Origin: Actinosynnema sp040640215
GTDB lineage: Bacteria; Actinomycetota; Actinomycetes; Mycobacteriales; Pseudonocardiaceae
DNA length: 64,000 nucleotides
Assembly (NCBI RefSeq): GCF_040640215.1
Contig: NZ_JBFABG010000017.1
Location: 40,509-104,508 of the forward strand
Direction of reading: 5' to 3'
The position numbers were made by a program, and so were the translations under genes. Within the stretch, counting starts at the first letter, position 1, and every line of letters starts with the position of its first letter. The notes beneath the pieces were generated by a model. That model had not been told where the DNA came from. It searched no databases and worked only from the letters and a program-made list of their open reading frames with translations. This document shows positions 5,432 through 14,695 of this stretch, piece by piece.

Positions 5432-8047
5432 ATGCGCTCACGGGCACTACCGCTCGTGGCGGTCCTGGCGCTCGCCTTCGCGGTGCCGGCCGCCGTCGCC
5501 GAACCAGTCCCCGGTGGTGGTGGTGCGCGGTTCGACGTCGCCGCCTCGCCGGGTGACGTCTCCACCGTCCCCGACTGGCGGATGCGCTCCGGCGCGCACG
5601 CCACGCAGGGCGGCGCGGTCATCTCGACCACCGCGTACTCCGACGCCGGCTGGCTGACCGTGCCGGCCCGGTCCACGGTGCTGGCCGGCCTGGTCGCCGG
5701 CGGCGGGTACCCCGACCTGGATCAGGGCGAGAACCTGAAGCAGGTCGACCGGGCCGGGTTCACCGTGCCCTGGTGGTACCGGAAGGTGTTCACCGCCGCG
5801 CCGCGCGCGGGCTCGCACACGTTCCTCCGGCTCGACGGCGGCGTAATCTCGCGCGGCGAGGTGTGGCTGAACGGCACCCTGGTCGCCGGGTCCGACCGGG
5901 TCGTCGGCGCGTACCCGGCGCACGAGTTCGACGTGACGCCGCTGCTGCGCGACGGTGACAACGCCCTGGCGATCCGGGCGTCGTCGGCGGACCCCCGGGA
6001 GGACCTGTCCATCCACTTCATCGACTGGGCGCAGCTCCCGCCGGACTTCAACCAGGGCCTGCACCGGCACGTGCGGTTCGCCGCGACCGGCCCGGTGTCG
6101 CTGCGGTCCCCGCGCGCCACCGCCGACCTGCCGCTGCCGAGCCTGGCGTCCGCCGTGGTGACCGTGGAGGTGGACGCGCGCAACAACACCGGCGCGCCGG
6201 TCACCGCCGACGTGTCCGGCACGATCGGACTGGCCCCGTTCAGCCGGCGGATCTCGCTGGCGGCCGGGGAGAGCCGGACCGTCACCTTCACCCAGGACGT
6301 CGACCGACCTCGGGTGTGGTGGCCCTTCCAGATGGGCGGGCAGCCGCTCTACACGGCGTCGCTGGCCGTGGAGGTCGACGGCGTGACATCGGACACCGCG
6401 TCGACCGCGTTCGGCGTGCGCGAGGTGACCTCGGAACTGGTGCAGGGCGGGCGGCGGTTCAGCGTGAACGGCGAGCCGTTCCTGGTGCGCGGCGGCGGGT
6501 GGGCGTCGGACCTGTTCCTGCGCACGGACGTCCGCAGGATCGAGGACCAGCTCAAGCTGGTGCGGAGCATGGGCGTGAACACGATCCGGTTGGAGGGCAA
6601 GCCGGAGAACGACGAGTTCTACGACCTGGCCGACCGGTACGGGATCATGCTGCTCACCGGCTGGGAGTGCTGTTCCAAGTGGGAGTCCTACTCGTCGTTC
6701 GACGCCGAGGACGACCGGGTCGCGGGCGAGTCCGCCGAGAGCGAGGCCCGGCGCATCCGCAACCACCCGTCGCTGCTGGGCTTCCTGATCGGCAGCGACG
6801 CCGCGCCGCCGGCGGCGTTGGAGAAGATCTACCTGGACGCGCTGGAGCGGGCCGACTGGAACCTGCCGGTGATCTCGTCGGCGAAGGCGATCGGCTCGCC
6901 GGAGCTCGGCGCGCCCGGGATGAAGATGGACGGGCCGTACTGGTGGGAGCCGCCGGACTACTGGTACACCAAGAAGCTCGGCGGGGCGTTCGGGTTCGCC
7001 TCGGAGATCGGGCCGGGGCCGACCGTGCCGGAGATGGACGAGCTCCGGAAGTTCCTGCGGCCGGCGGACATCGCGAAGCTGACCGACTACAACGCCACCC
7101 AGTACCACCTGTCGCCGTCGACGACGTTCGACACGTTCTCCTCCTGGGGCACGGCGTTGGACGGCCGGTACGGCAGACCGTCGTCGCCGGAGCAGTTCGT
7201 GCGCAAGGCGCAACTGGCGAACTACGAGACGAACCGCGCGCAGTTCGAGGCGTTCGGGCGGAACTCCTCCGACGCTTCCAAGCCCGCGACGGGTGTCGTC
7301 TACTGGATGCTCAACGACGCGTGGCCGAAGATGTACTGGCACCTCTACGACTACTACCTGGCCACGGCCGGGTCGTACTTCGGGGCGAAGACCGCGCTGC
7401 GGCCGTTGCACGTCCAGTACTCGTACGACGACCGGTCGCTGGCGGTGGTGAACACCGGGCTGTCCGACGTGCCGGGGCTCAAGGTCCAGGCGACGGTGTT
7501 CACCCTGGACGGCGTGGTGAAGGCGGACGAGACGCGGTCGGTCACCGCGCGCGCCAACGGTTCCGTGCGCGCCGGGACGCTGCCCCAGCCCGGCGGGCTC
7601 TCCACGACGTACTTCGTGCGGCTGTTGTTGAAGGACGCCAACGGTTCCGTGGTGGACCGCAACGTGTACTGGTTGTCCACCAAGGCCGACAAGCTGAACT
7701 ACAACGCGTCGACCTGGTACCACACGCCGCAGACCGGGTACGCCGACCTGACGGGGCTCGACCGGCTCCGGACCGGGCGGGTGGCGGTGACGACGTCGTC
7801 GGCCGAGGGGACGACGGACGTGACGCTGCGGAACACCGGGACCTCGGTGGCGTTCTTCGTCCGGGCGACGATCCGGAAGGGGGTCGGCGGGCCGGAGGTG
7901 CTGCCGACGGACTGGAGCGACAACTACGTGACGCTGTGGCCCGGCGAGTCGCTGACCCTGAAGGCGGCGTACCGGGCGGCCGACCTCGGTGGCGCGACAC
8001 CGTCGGTGGAGGTGTTCGGGCACAACGTCTCCCGCGTCGTGCGCTGA
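5432..8047 (+). CDS. secreted GH2 exo-beta-D-glucosaminidase (CsxA-like)
   Basis: The start at ATG 5432 follows GGGAGGAG at a good distance. The 871-residue enzyme has a signal peptide (cleavage near VAEPV), an N-terminal sugar-binding domain, an immunoglobulin-like domain, the TIM barrel and two C-terminal beta domains. LEGKPENDEFYDLAD and TGWECCSKWESY match the Amycolatopsis CsxA barrel closely. The likely acid is Asp456 in IGSD, as in the chitosan-specific GH2 subfamily, and the nucleophile Glu525 in ASEIG. It should release glucosamine from chitosan oligosaccharides outside the cell. No transporter or regulator gene is adjacent. Confidence 0.88.
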   Translation: MRSRALPLVAVLALAFAVPAAVAEPVPGGGGARFDVAASPGDVSTVPDWRMRSGAHATQGGAVISTTAYSDAGWLTVPARSTVLAGLVAGGGYPDLDQGENLKQVDRAGFTVPWWYRKVFTAAPRAGSHTFLRLDGGVISRGEVWLNGTLVAGSDRVVGAYPAHEFDVTPLLRDGDNALAIRASSADPREDLSIHFIDWAQLPPDFNQGLHRHVRFAATGPVSLRSPRATADLPLPSLASAVVTVEVDARNNTGAPVTADVSGTIGLAPFSRRISLAAGESRTVTFTQDVDRPRVWWPFQMGGQPLYTASLAVEVDGVTSDTASTAFGVREVTSELVQGGRRFSVNGEPFLVRGGGWASDLFLRTDVRRIEDQLKLVRSMGVNTIRLEGKPENDEFYDLADRYGIMLLTGWECCSKWESYSSFDAEDDRVAGESAESEARRIRNHPSLLGFLIGSDAAPPAALEKIYLDALERADWNLPVISSAKAIGSPELGAPGMKMDGPYWWEPPDYWYTKKLGGAFGFASEIGPGPTVPEMDELRKFLRPADIAKLTDYNATQYHLSPSTTFDTFSSWGTALDGRYGRPSSPEQFVRKAQLANYETNRAQFEAFGRNSSDASKPATGVVYWMLNDAWPKMYWHLYDYYLATAGSYFGAKTALRPLHVQYSYDDRSLAVVNTGLSDVPGLKVQATVFTLDGVVKADETRSVTARANGSVRAGTLPQPGGLSTTYFVRLLLKDANGSVVDRNVYWLSTKADKLNYNASTWYHTPQTGYADLTGLDRLRTGRVAVTTSSAEGTTDVTLRNTGTSVAFFVRATIRKGVGGPEVLPTDWSDNYVTLWPGESLTLKAAYRAADLGGATPSVEVFGHNVSRVVR

Positions 8048-8112
8048 GACCTCCGTTCGGGTGCCGGGGCTTTCCGGTCGTGCGCCGGCCGTTCAGTACG
8101 TAGCCTCGCCTC

Positions 8113-9363
8113 GTGGGCGACACGGGGCGGGGCAGGGCGGCGCTGGTGGTTCCGGGCAAGCCGGACCAGGCCCGCGTGGTGAACCTGAGGATTGTTCAAC
8201 AATCTGACAACCTTCGGCGCGGTCGCGCGTTCGACGGCGCGCGGCCCGACCACGACGACCACCCCGGCCTCAGCGGCGACCTCGGCGGCGAGTCCCGGGG
8301 CGGTCCGGTCGACGGCCCCGGTGGCGGCCGGGTCGGTGACCGGTCCGACGAGGCGTGGGAGGGCGGGCCGTTCGTCGGCGTGCTGGACCACGCCGACGTC
8401 GAGGTGGTCGAGCGACCCGACGAGGTGCAGGTCGAAGGGCTGCTCGTGGGCGTCTGCGGGACGGACGTGGAGATCTTCCGCGACGGGTTCGGCGAGCCGC
8501 CCGCCGGTCGGGACGGTCTCGTGCCGTTCCACGAGTCGTTGGGACGGGTCGTCGCCGCGCCCGCCGAGTCCGGGTTCGTGCCGGGCGACCTGGTGGTGGG
8601 CGTGGTGCGGCGGCCCGATCCCGAGCCGTGCCCGGCCTGCGCGGTCGGCGCGTGGGACTTCTGCCGCAACGGGCGGTACCGCGAGCGCGGCATCAAGGAG
8701 CTCGACGGCTACGGGATGCAGCGGTGGGGCGTGCCGCCGGAGTTCGCGGTCAAGCTCGACCCGTCGCTGGGCGACCTCGGGGTGCTCACCGAACCCGCGT
8801 CCGTGGTGGCGAAGGCGTGGACCCAGGCGGAGGCGCTGTGCCGGCGCGCGCACGTCGTGCCGGCGTCCGCCGTGGTCACCGGTGCCGGACCCATCGGGCT
8901 GCTCGCCGCGCTGCTCGGCGTCCAGCGCGGGTTCGAGGTGCACGTCGTGGACCGCGTCGCGGACGGCCCGAAACCGGACCTGGTCCGGGCGCTCGGCGCG
9001 CACTACCACGCCGACATCGCCGACGTGTCCGCCGACGTCGCCATCGAGTGCACCGGCGTCGCGCCCCTGGCCTGGGAGGCGATCCGCCGCACGTCGGTGA
9101 CCGTCCTGGCGGGCCTGACCGGCGACCACGACCCGGTGCCGCTGGACCCGGCCGTGTTCGACGAGGTCGTGCTCGGCAACAAGGCCGTGGTCGGCACCGT
9201 CAACGCCGACCTGGCCGACTACCGCGCCGCCGCCGACGCCCTCGCCCGCGCCGACCGCTCGTGGCTGGCGGGCCTGATCACCCGCCGGGTGCCGCTGGAG
9301 CGGTTCACCGAGGCCTTCGACAAGCACGCGGACGACGTCAAGGTGGTGGTCGACCTGGCCTGA
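8113..9363 (+). CDS. zinc-type sugar (glucose 1-) dehydrogenase with N-terminal insertion
   Basis: A medium-chain dehydrogenase of the archaeal/actinobacterial glucose dehydrogenase type. Evidence: GVCGTDVEIF with the zinc Cys at 115, the structural-zinc PCPACAVGAWDFC, GRYRERGIKE, TEPASVVAKAW, and the cofactor motif VTGAGPIGLLAA. The first strand ALVVPGKPDQARVV is in place, but about 75 Gly/Asp/Arg-rich residues separate it from VQVEGLLVGVCGTD; usually that Cys is near residue 40. The DNA of this part holds a 15-base palindrome. Start GTG 8113 has no clear Shine-Dalgarno site. It may be active with a loop, or damaged. Confidence 0.7.
   Translation: MGDTGRGRAALVVPGKPDQARVVNLRIVQQSDNLRRGRAFDGARPDHDDHPGLSGDLGGESRGGPVDGPGGGRVGDRSDEAWEGGPFVGVLDHADVEVVERPDEVQVEGLLVGVCGTDVEIFRDGFGEPPAGRDGLVPFHESLGRVVAAPAESGFVPGDLVVGVVRRPDPEPCPACAVGAWDFCRNGRYRERGIKELDGYGMQRWGVPPEFAVKLDPSLGDLGVLTEPASVVAKAWTQAEALCRRAHVVPASAVVTGAGPIGLLAALLGVQRGFEVHVVDRVADGPKPDLVRALGAHYHADIADVSADVAIECTGVAPLAWEAIRRTSVTVLAGLTGDHDPVPLDPAVFDEVVLGNKAVVGTVNADLADYRAAADALARADRSWLAGLITRRVPLERFTEAFDKHADDVKVVVDLA
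8190..8204. promoter_or_regulatory. 15-base perfect palindrome inside the dehydrogenase frame
   Basis: GATTGTTCAACAATC is perfectly symmetrical and AT-rich amid GC-rich sequence, so it stands out as a probable protein-binding site. Palindromes of this form resemble operators of FadR-type GntR regulators; this is inference. It sits at the left edge of the insertion in the dehydrogenase. Confidence 0.4.
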
Positions 9364-9382
9364 CGGCCAGGTCGACCACCAC
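9343..9382. terminator. 18-bp perfect hairpin with the stop codon in its loop
   Basis: The last six codons of the dehydrogenase (9343-9360) pair perfectly with 9365-9382; the four-base loop is TGAC, containing the stop. The opposing GGDEF-EAL gene ends six bases further on, so it likely serves both. Confidence 0.75.
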
Positions 9383-9387
9383 CCGGG

Positions 9388-11547
9388 CTACCGGCGGAGC
9401 ATCTCGTCGATGCTCTCGGGCTTCATCGGCTTCGCGAAGAACCAGCCCTGGCCGGTGTCGCAGCCGATCCGGTGCAGGCGCTTGGCCTGGGACGGGGTCT
9501 CCACGCCCTCCGCCGTCACGCCCAACTGCAACGCGTGCGCCAACTGCACCAGCGTGGACACGATCTGCGCGTCGACCGGGTCCTCCTCGTCCGCCGCCCG
9601 CAGGCCCTCCATGAACGACCCGGCGATCTTGAGCTCGTGCACCGGCAGGTGCTTGAGGTACGCCAGGTTCGAGTACCCGGTGCCGAAGTCGTCGATCGCG
9701 ATCCGCACGCCCATGTCCGACAGCGCCCGCAGCGCCTCCAACGGCTCGTCGGCGGTGCCCATGATCGCGCTCTCGGTCAACTCCAACTGGAGGTGGTGCG
9801 GCGGCAGGGCGCACTCGTCCAGGATGCGCTTCACGTCCCGCACCAGCTCCGGGTCGCGGGACTGCCGGACCGCCAGGTTCACCGACACGAACGGGGCCGA
9901 GTCGCCGAACTCCTCCAACCACCGCCGCCCCTGCTCACAGGCCCGCCGCAGCACCCAGCGCCCCAGCGGGACGATTAAACCGGTCTCCTCGGCCAGCTCG
10001 ATGAACCGGTCCGGCGCGAGCCGCCCGAACTCCGGGTGCTGCCAGCGCACCAGCGCCTCGACACCCACGACCGTGCTGTCCTCCAGCCGCACCAGCGGCT
10101 GGTAGTCCACGTAGAACTCGTCCCGCTCCAGCGCCGCCGGCATGGTCGCCGACAACGTGAACCGGGCCACCTCCTTGGCGTTGCGCTCGGGGTCGTACAG
10201 CGCCCAGCGCGACTTGCCGTCCGCCTTCGCCCAGTACAGCGTGATGTCCGCGTCGCGCATCAGGTCCGCCGCCGTCGTTCCGGACAGCGCCCGCTCCACG
10301 ATGCCGATCGACGCCGACACCGTCAGCTCGTGCCCGCCGATCCGGATCGGCGACTCCAGCTCCCGCAGCACCCGGTCCGCGACGTCCACGATGTCCCGGG
10401 TGTCCCGCGACCCCTCCACCAGGATCACGAACTCGTCGCCGCCCATCCGCGCGACCAGCTTGCCCTCGCCCGACACCGAGTGGTCCAGCCGCCGGCCGAC
10501 CTCCACCAGCAACTGGTCGCCGATGTCGTGCCCCAGGCTGTCGTTGATCACCTTGAACCCGTCCAGGTCCAGGTAGCACAACCCCGCCCGCCGCCGCGCC
10601 CGGTTGTTGAACACCCGACCCAGCCGCTCCAGGAACAGCGCCCGGTTCGGCAGGCCGGTCAACGGGTCGTGCAACGCCTGGTAGCGCAGGCGGTTCTGCA
10701 ACAGGTGCCGGTCGGTCACGTCCTCGATCATCGCCACCTGGTACTGCGGATCACCGTGGTCGTCGCGCACCAGCGACAGCGTCAGGTGCGTCCACACCTG
10801 CTCGCCGTCCGCCCGGCGGAACCGCTTCTCGGCCCGGTAGTGGTCGCACTCGCCCGCGGTGAGCTGGTCGTACAGCCGCCAGACGCTCGTACCGTCCTCG
10901 GGGTGCATCAGGTCGCGGATGTTGTACTGGCGCATCTCCTCGACGCTGAACCCCAGCATGTCCTGCAACGCCTGGTTCACGTCCAGGATGCGGCCCTCGA
11001 TGTCGGCGATGCCGATGCCGATGGCCGCCTCGGTGAACATCGCGCGGAACCGCGCCTCGGACGCCCGCAGCGCCGCTTCGGCCTGGTCACGGGCGTCCAG
11101 CACGGCCGCCCGGATCGCCTCCTGCTCGGCCAGCGTCCGCTCCCGCAGCGCCCGCGCGTAGCCGGCGGCCAGCGCGCCCTGCAACGCGGCCAGCCTCGAC
11201 CGCACCACCTCGTCCGGGGCGATGCCCAGCTCGGTGAGCAGGTCGTCGCCGAGCAGCTGGACGGTCCGGCCCAGCGTGTCCGTGCCGGTGAAGTGGGCCT
11301 CGACCAGCCGCGCGCCGATCTCGTAGCCGGGCGCGGTGCGGAACGGGCTCGCGTGCAGCGCGTGCACCAGGACCTCGGTCAGCGCCTGGAGGTGCTCGGC
11401 GACCTCGGCCCGGGTCATCGGGACGTAGCTGCTGCCGATCACGGCGGTGGCCCAGGTCCGCGCGAACGACTCGGCCCCGGCCAGTACGGCGGGGTCGAGG
11501 TTCGATCGGCCCGGTGCTGCCACCCGATGGTCAACCTGTTCCGTCAT
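9388..11547 (-). CDS. PAS-GGDEF-EAL cyclic-di-GMP turnover protein
   Basis: A 719-residue cytosolic signalling protein. Residues 20-140 form an actinomycete-type helical N-terminal domain, 162-285 a PAS domain, then GGDEF (369-373) and EAL (497-499) domains. Both active motifs look intact: GGDEF itself, and EALVRW, ELTESAI, DDFGTGYS, AEGVET and GQGWFFAKP on the phosphodiesterase side. KIAGSF replaces the common KIDRSF, leaving the catalytic Lys. It may make or degrade c-di-GMP according to the PAS ligand. In streptomycetes c-di-GMP controls the BldD developmental regulator. It stands alone in its transcription unit. Confidence 0.88.
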   Translation of the reverse strand: MTEQVDHRVAAPGRSNLDPAVLAGAESFARTWATAVIGSSYVPMTRAEVAEHLQALTEVLVHALHASPFRTAPGYEIGARLVEAHFTGTDTLGRTVQLLGDDLLTELGIAPDEVVRSRLAALQGALAAGYARALRERTLAEQEAIRAAVLDARDQAEAALRASEARFRAMFTEAAIGIGIADIEGRILDVNQALQDMLGFSVEEMRQYNIRDLMHPEDGTSVWRLYDQLTAGECDHYRAEKRFRRADGEQVWTHLTLSLVRDDHGDPQYQVAMIEDVTDRHLLQNRLRYQALHDPLTGLPNRALFLERLGRVFNNRARRRAGLCYLDLDGFKVINDSLGHDIGDQLLVEVGRRLDHSVSGEGKLVARMGGDEFVILVEGSRDTRDIVDVADRVLRELESPIRIGGHELTVSASIGIVERALSGTTAADLMRDADITLYWAKADGKSRWALYDPERNAKEVARFTLSATMPAALERDEFYVDYQPLVRLEDSTVVGVEALVRWQHPEFGRLAPDRFIELAEETGLIVPLGRWVLRRACEQGRRWLEEFGDSAPFVSVNLAVRQSRDPELVRDVKRILDECALPPHHLQLELTESAIMGTADEPLEALRALSDMGVRIAIDDFGTGYSNLAYLKHLPVHELKIAGSFMEGLRAADEEDPVDAQIVSTLVQLAHALQLGVTAEGVETPSQAKRLHRIGCDTGQGWFFAKPMKPESIDEMLRR

Positions 11548-11637
11548 GTCCGCCGGCCTACCGCCACAACGCAGAGGATACGGCCGGTTGCCCGGCGCGG
11601 TCGACCGCCGAGGTGCCGGCCACCGCGCACGGCACCG

Positions 11638-12459
11638 TCACGGCTTCCGCCCGACCGCGCCGAAGCCCAGGAAGCCCGACGCGTTCTCGTCCAGGTCGTC
11701 CGGCGACTCGGGGTGCCACAGGGGCAGCCGCGCGACACCCGGTTCGACCAGCTCGAACACGTCGATCAGCCGCTCGACCTCCTGCTTGCCGCGATAGGTG
11801 ATCTCGCTGACGCCGCTGTTGTACTCCCTGGTGGCGTCGTCCCACGCCGGGTCCCACTCGCCCCGCTCGTACCCGGCGTGCGACACCGCCAGGTAGCTGC
11901 CGGCCGGGATGGCGTCGTGGTACGCGCCGACGAGGCCGCGTGGGTCCTGCGGGTCGGGCACGAAGTGCAGCAGCGCCACCATCAGCACGCCGATCGGCCG
12001 GTCGAAGTCCAGCAGGCCCCGCACCTCGGGCGAGGCGAGCACGGCGGACGCGTCCCGCACGTCGGCCCGGAGCACGCCGACCCGCTCGTTGCCGGTCAGG
12101 ATGGCCCGGCTGTGCGCGACCGCCACCGGGTCGATGTCGACGTAGACGACCGTCGCGGTCGGATCAGCGGCCTGGGCGATCTCGTGCACGTTGCCCGCGG
12201 TCGGGATGCCCGACCCGAGGTCGAGGAACTGCCGGACGCCCCGGGAGAGCAGGTAGCGCACCGCGCGGCGCAGGAACGACCGGTGGTTGAGCACGATGGT
12301 CCGCAGCATCGGCACGCCCGCCCGGACCCGGTCGCCCACGGCCCGGTCGACGGCGAAGTTGTGCGCACCGCCCAGCCAGTAGTCGTAGACGCGCGCGATG
12401 CTCGGGCGGCTCAGGTCGATGTCCCCCGGTGCCCAGGAGGGCCGCTCCACGCTGTCCAC
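11638..12459 (-). CDS. SAM-dependent methyltransferase, DUF574 family
   Basis: Start GTG 12459 is chosen for GGAGGAG at 12466-12472, six bases upstream; this gives 273 residues, usual for the family. The opening SRPSIARVYDYWLGGAHNFAVDR, the SAM-binding FLDLGSGIPTAGNVHEIA and VVYVDIDPVAVAHS are typical of this large actinomycete family. Substrates are unknown for nearly all members, which are often encoded near DUF397 and XRE regulator genes; a DUF397 gene lies 2.2 kb to the right. Confident in family, not in substrate. Confidence 0.85.
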   Translation of the reverse strand: MDSVERPSWAPGDIDLSRPSIARVYDYWLGGAHNFAVDRAVGDRVRAGVPMLRTIVLNHRSFLRRAVRYLLSRGVRQFLDLGSGIPTAGNVHEIAQAADPTATVVYVDIDPVAVAHSRAILTGNERVGVLRADVRDASAVLASPEVRGLLDFDRPIGVLMVALLHFVPDPQDPRGLVGAYHDAIPAGSYLAVSHAGYERGEWDPAWDDATREYNSGVSEITYRGKQEVERLIDVFELVEPGVARLPLWHPESPDDLDENASGFLGFGAVGRKP

Positions 12460-12593
12460 AGCGATCTCCTCCGGTTCCACCGTCGCGGTGCCTCCCACAT
12501 CATGGGCCAATGCGGTGAGATAGCACACCGTCGCCCCGATCTCCCGCCGAATCGCCCCGCACGGCCGCGTTCACCGGGAAGAATCCCCCACTC

Positions 12594-13733
12594 GTGGGCT
12601 ACCTGTGGATCGCGGGCGCGGTGGGCGTCGCCGCCGCCGGGGTGTTGTTCGTGATCCAGCAGCGGCGGACCAGGAGTCTCCTCGCACCTACGCTGGTGGG
12701 CTCCATCGGGGCGTTCCTGCTGGTCGCGGGGTGGTTGTTCGTCCTCGACCCGAACCAGCCGAAGCACGAGGCCATCAAGACCGGCGGCCTGGCCGGTGGT
12801 GCGGTCGTGGCGCTCTACGCGCTGTGGCTCAACGACCGGCGGCGGCGCACCGACGAGGCCCGGCAGCAGGTCGAAGTGGACCGCCAGGCGATCGAGACGG
12901 CGCGGCAGAAGCTGGAGGACTCGCGGGCCGAGCACGACCGCTCGCGGGTCGCCGACGAGAGGTTCGCCCGATCAGTGGAACTTCTCGGGCACGACGCCGA
13001 ACAGGTCCGGGTCGGGGCCATGCACGCGCTGGCCGGCCTGGCGCGGACGCGCGGGGAGTACACCCAGACCGTGCTCGACGTCCTGTGCGCGTACCTGCGC
13101 CGGCCGTTCAAGCCGGAGCGGGACGACGAGGGCGACCCGACGCCGGAGAGCGAGCGCGAGCTGGAGGTCCGGCTCAGCGCGCAACGGCTGATCGCCGACC
13201 TGCTGCCGAAGGACGACCAGGCCGACGCGCCGCTCTACGACCTCGACCTGACCAGGGCGTACCTGACCTACTTCGACCTCTCGCACCGCCAGGTCGGCGA
13301 GCTGATGATCCGCGCGGCCCGGCTGACCGAGTCGAACTCGTTCCACCACACCGTCGTGCACGGCGGCGCGTGGTTCACCGACGGCCGGAGCTCGGGCCGG
13401 CTCCACCTGCACCACGTGGTGTTCCGGGGGAGGGCCTGGTTCAGCCGGTTCCACAACACCGAGAACACCGACTTCTCCGGGACGAGGTTCCTCGGCCCGA
13501 ACAAGTTCGCGGGCACGCGGTTCGACGGCCGGGTGAGCTTCGCGGGCGCGGAGTTCGCCGAGCCGATCGACTTCACCGGGGCCGAGTTCCACGGCGACCT
13601 CGACCTGCGGCCGGCGAAGTCCACCGTGGCCCGCACGCACGGCATGAAGGTGTCCCTGGCGCACGAGACCGCGCTCCCCGACGGCTGGGTGGTCGACCCC
13701 CGGGACGCGACGACCGGCCTGGTGAGGAGTTGA
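12594..13733 (+). CDS. pentapeptide-repeat membrane protein, first of a tandem pair
   Basis: A 379-residue protein from a GTG start with two N-terminal membrane spans (about residues 3-20 and 33-52) and a third hydrophobic stretch GGLAGGAVVALYALWL. A charged coiled-coil-like region follows, then RVGAMHALAGLAR and VLDVLCAYLRRPF, then pentapeptide-like repeats centred on Phe (TDFSG, NKFAG, VSFAG, IDFTG, about residues 295-340). This architecture is common in actinomycetes and of unknown function. The next gene is a shorter paralogue five bases away, so they form an operon. Confidence 0.8.
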   Translation: MGYLWIAGAVGVAAAGVLFVIQQRRTRSLLAPTLVGSIGAFLLVAGWLFVLDPNQPKHEAIKTGGLAGGAVVALYALWLNDRRRRTDEARQQVEVDRQAIETARQKLEDSRAEHDRSRVADERFARSVELLGHDAEQVRVGAMHALAGLARTRGEYTQTVLDVLCAYLRRPFKPERDDEGDPTPESERELEVRLSAQRLIADLLPKDDQADAPLYDLDLTRAYLTYFDLSHRQVGELMIRAARLTESNSFHHTVVHGGAWFTDGRSSGRLHLHHVVFRGRAWFSRFHNTENTDFSGTRFLGPNKFAGTRFDGRVSFAGAEFAEPIDFTGAEFHGDLDLRPAKSTVARTHGMKVSLAHETALPDGWVVDPRDATTGLVRS

Positions 13734-13738
13734 CCCGC

Positions 13739-14695
13739 GTGCGCGGACGGTGGTTGCTCGCGGCGAGCGTGGTGGCCGCGATCCTGGTGACGGCGGGGAC
13801 CACGGCCGTGCTGCTGCGGGTCGAGCCGAAGCAGCCGGCGGCCGAGGCGATCAAGACCGGCGGCCTCGCGGGCGGTGCCGTGGTGGCGCTGTACGCGCTG
13901 TGGCTCAACGACCGGCGGCGGCGCACCGAGGAGGCGCGGCACGAGCTGGAGAGCGACAAGGTCGCCGACGAGCGGTTCGCGCGGGCCGTGGAGATGCTGG
14001 GCAACGAGGCCGACCAGGTGCGGGTGGGCGCGATGCACGCGCTGGCCGGGCTGGCGCGGGCCGCGCCGAGGTACAAGCAGACCGTGCTGGACGTGCTGTG
14101 CGCGTACCTGAGGCGGCCGTTCGCCCACCCGGCGTTCGTCGTGCGCCCGGAGGACCCCGACCAGGCGTTCCACCGGGCGGGCGGGGACGTGGAGCTGCCC
14201 ACGCCCGAGGAGGACCGGGAGCGCACCGTCCGGCTGACCGCGCAGCGGCTGATCACCGACCTGCTGCCGTGGGGTCAGGACACCGATCCCACGCTCTACC
14301 ACCTGGACCTGACCGGCGCGAACGTCGAGTACCTGCGGCTGGAGGGCCGGCGGGTCGGCCGGCTGACCGCGCGGCGCACCCGCTTCCACGGGATCACCGC
14401 GTTCCGCGAGGTGCGGTTCGCCAAGCCGGCGCTGTTCTCCGGCGGCACGTTCCTCGGCCGCGTCGACTTCCAGCGGGCGCACTTCCTGGGCGGGTTGTCG
14501 TTGCAGGACACGGCATTCGCCGGGGAGGTGGACGTCCGGGAGGCCGAGGTGGACCTGTTCGTCCACCTGCCACCCACGCCGCCGACGGTGGTGGGGTCGC
14601 TGACCGTGCGGCCGGGCGCGCGGGTGAAGGAGGACCCGGCGGGCTGGCCGTTGACCGGGCTCGCGGAAGCCCGGCTGGTGGGGCGGGACGACTAG
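13739..14695 (+). CDS. pentapeptide-repeat-like membrane protein, second of the pair
   Basis: GTG 13739 follows the previous stop by five bases, with GAGGAG nine bases upstream inside the previous gene. The 318-residue protein has one N-terminal span, the same EAIKTGGLAGGAVVALYALWL segment, the RVGAMHALAGLAR and VLDVLCAYLRRPF blocks, and a weaker repeat region (ALFSGGTF, VDFQRAHF). It is clearly a duplicate of its neighbour with one fewer span. The stop overlaps that of the opposing DUF397 gene by four bases. Confidence 0.78.
   Translation: MRGRWLLAASVVAAILVTAGTTAVLLRVEPKQPAAEAIKTGGLAGGAVVALYALWLNDRRRRTEEARHELESDKVADERFARAVEMLGNEADQVRVGAMHALAGLARAAPRYKQTVLDVLCAYLRRPFAHPAFVVRPEDPDQAFHRAGGDVELPTPEEDRERTVRLTAQRLITDLLPWGQDTDPTLYHLDLTGANVEYLRLEGRRVGRLTARRTRFHGITAFREVRFAKPALFSGGTFLGRVDFQRAHFLGGLSLQDTAFAGEVDVREAEVDLFVHLPPTPPTVVGSLTVRPGARVKEDPAGWPLTGLAEARLVGRDD

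Noticed and set aside
5447..8023. Long minus-strand frame opposite the glucosaminidase gene
   Set aside because: The plus strand encodes a full-length GH2 enzyme with catalytic residues; the antisense frame has no motif.
8190..8415. A truncated reverse-strand gene inside the dehydrogenase insertion
   Set aside because: The reverse frame reads Val/Ala-rich sequence typical of shadows and has no stop, start or family motif that would support a gene remnant.
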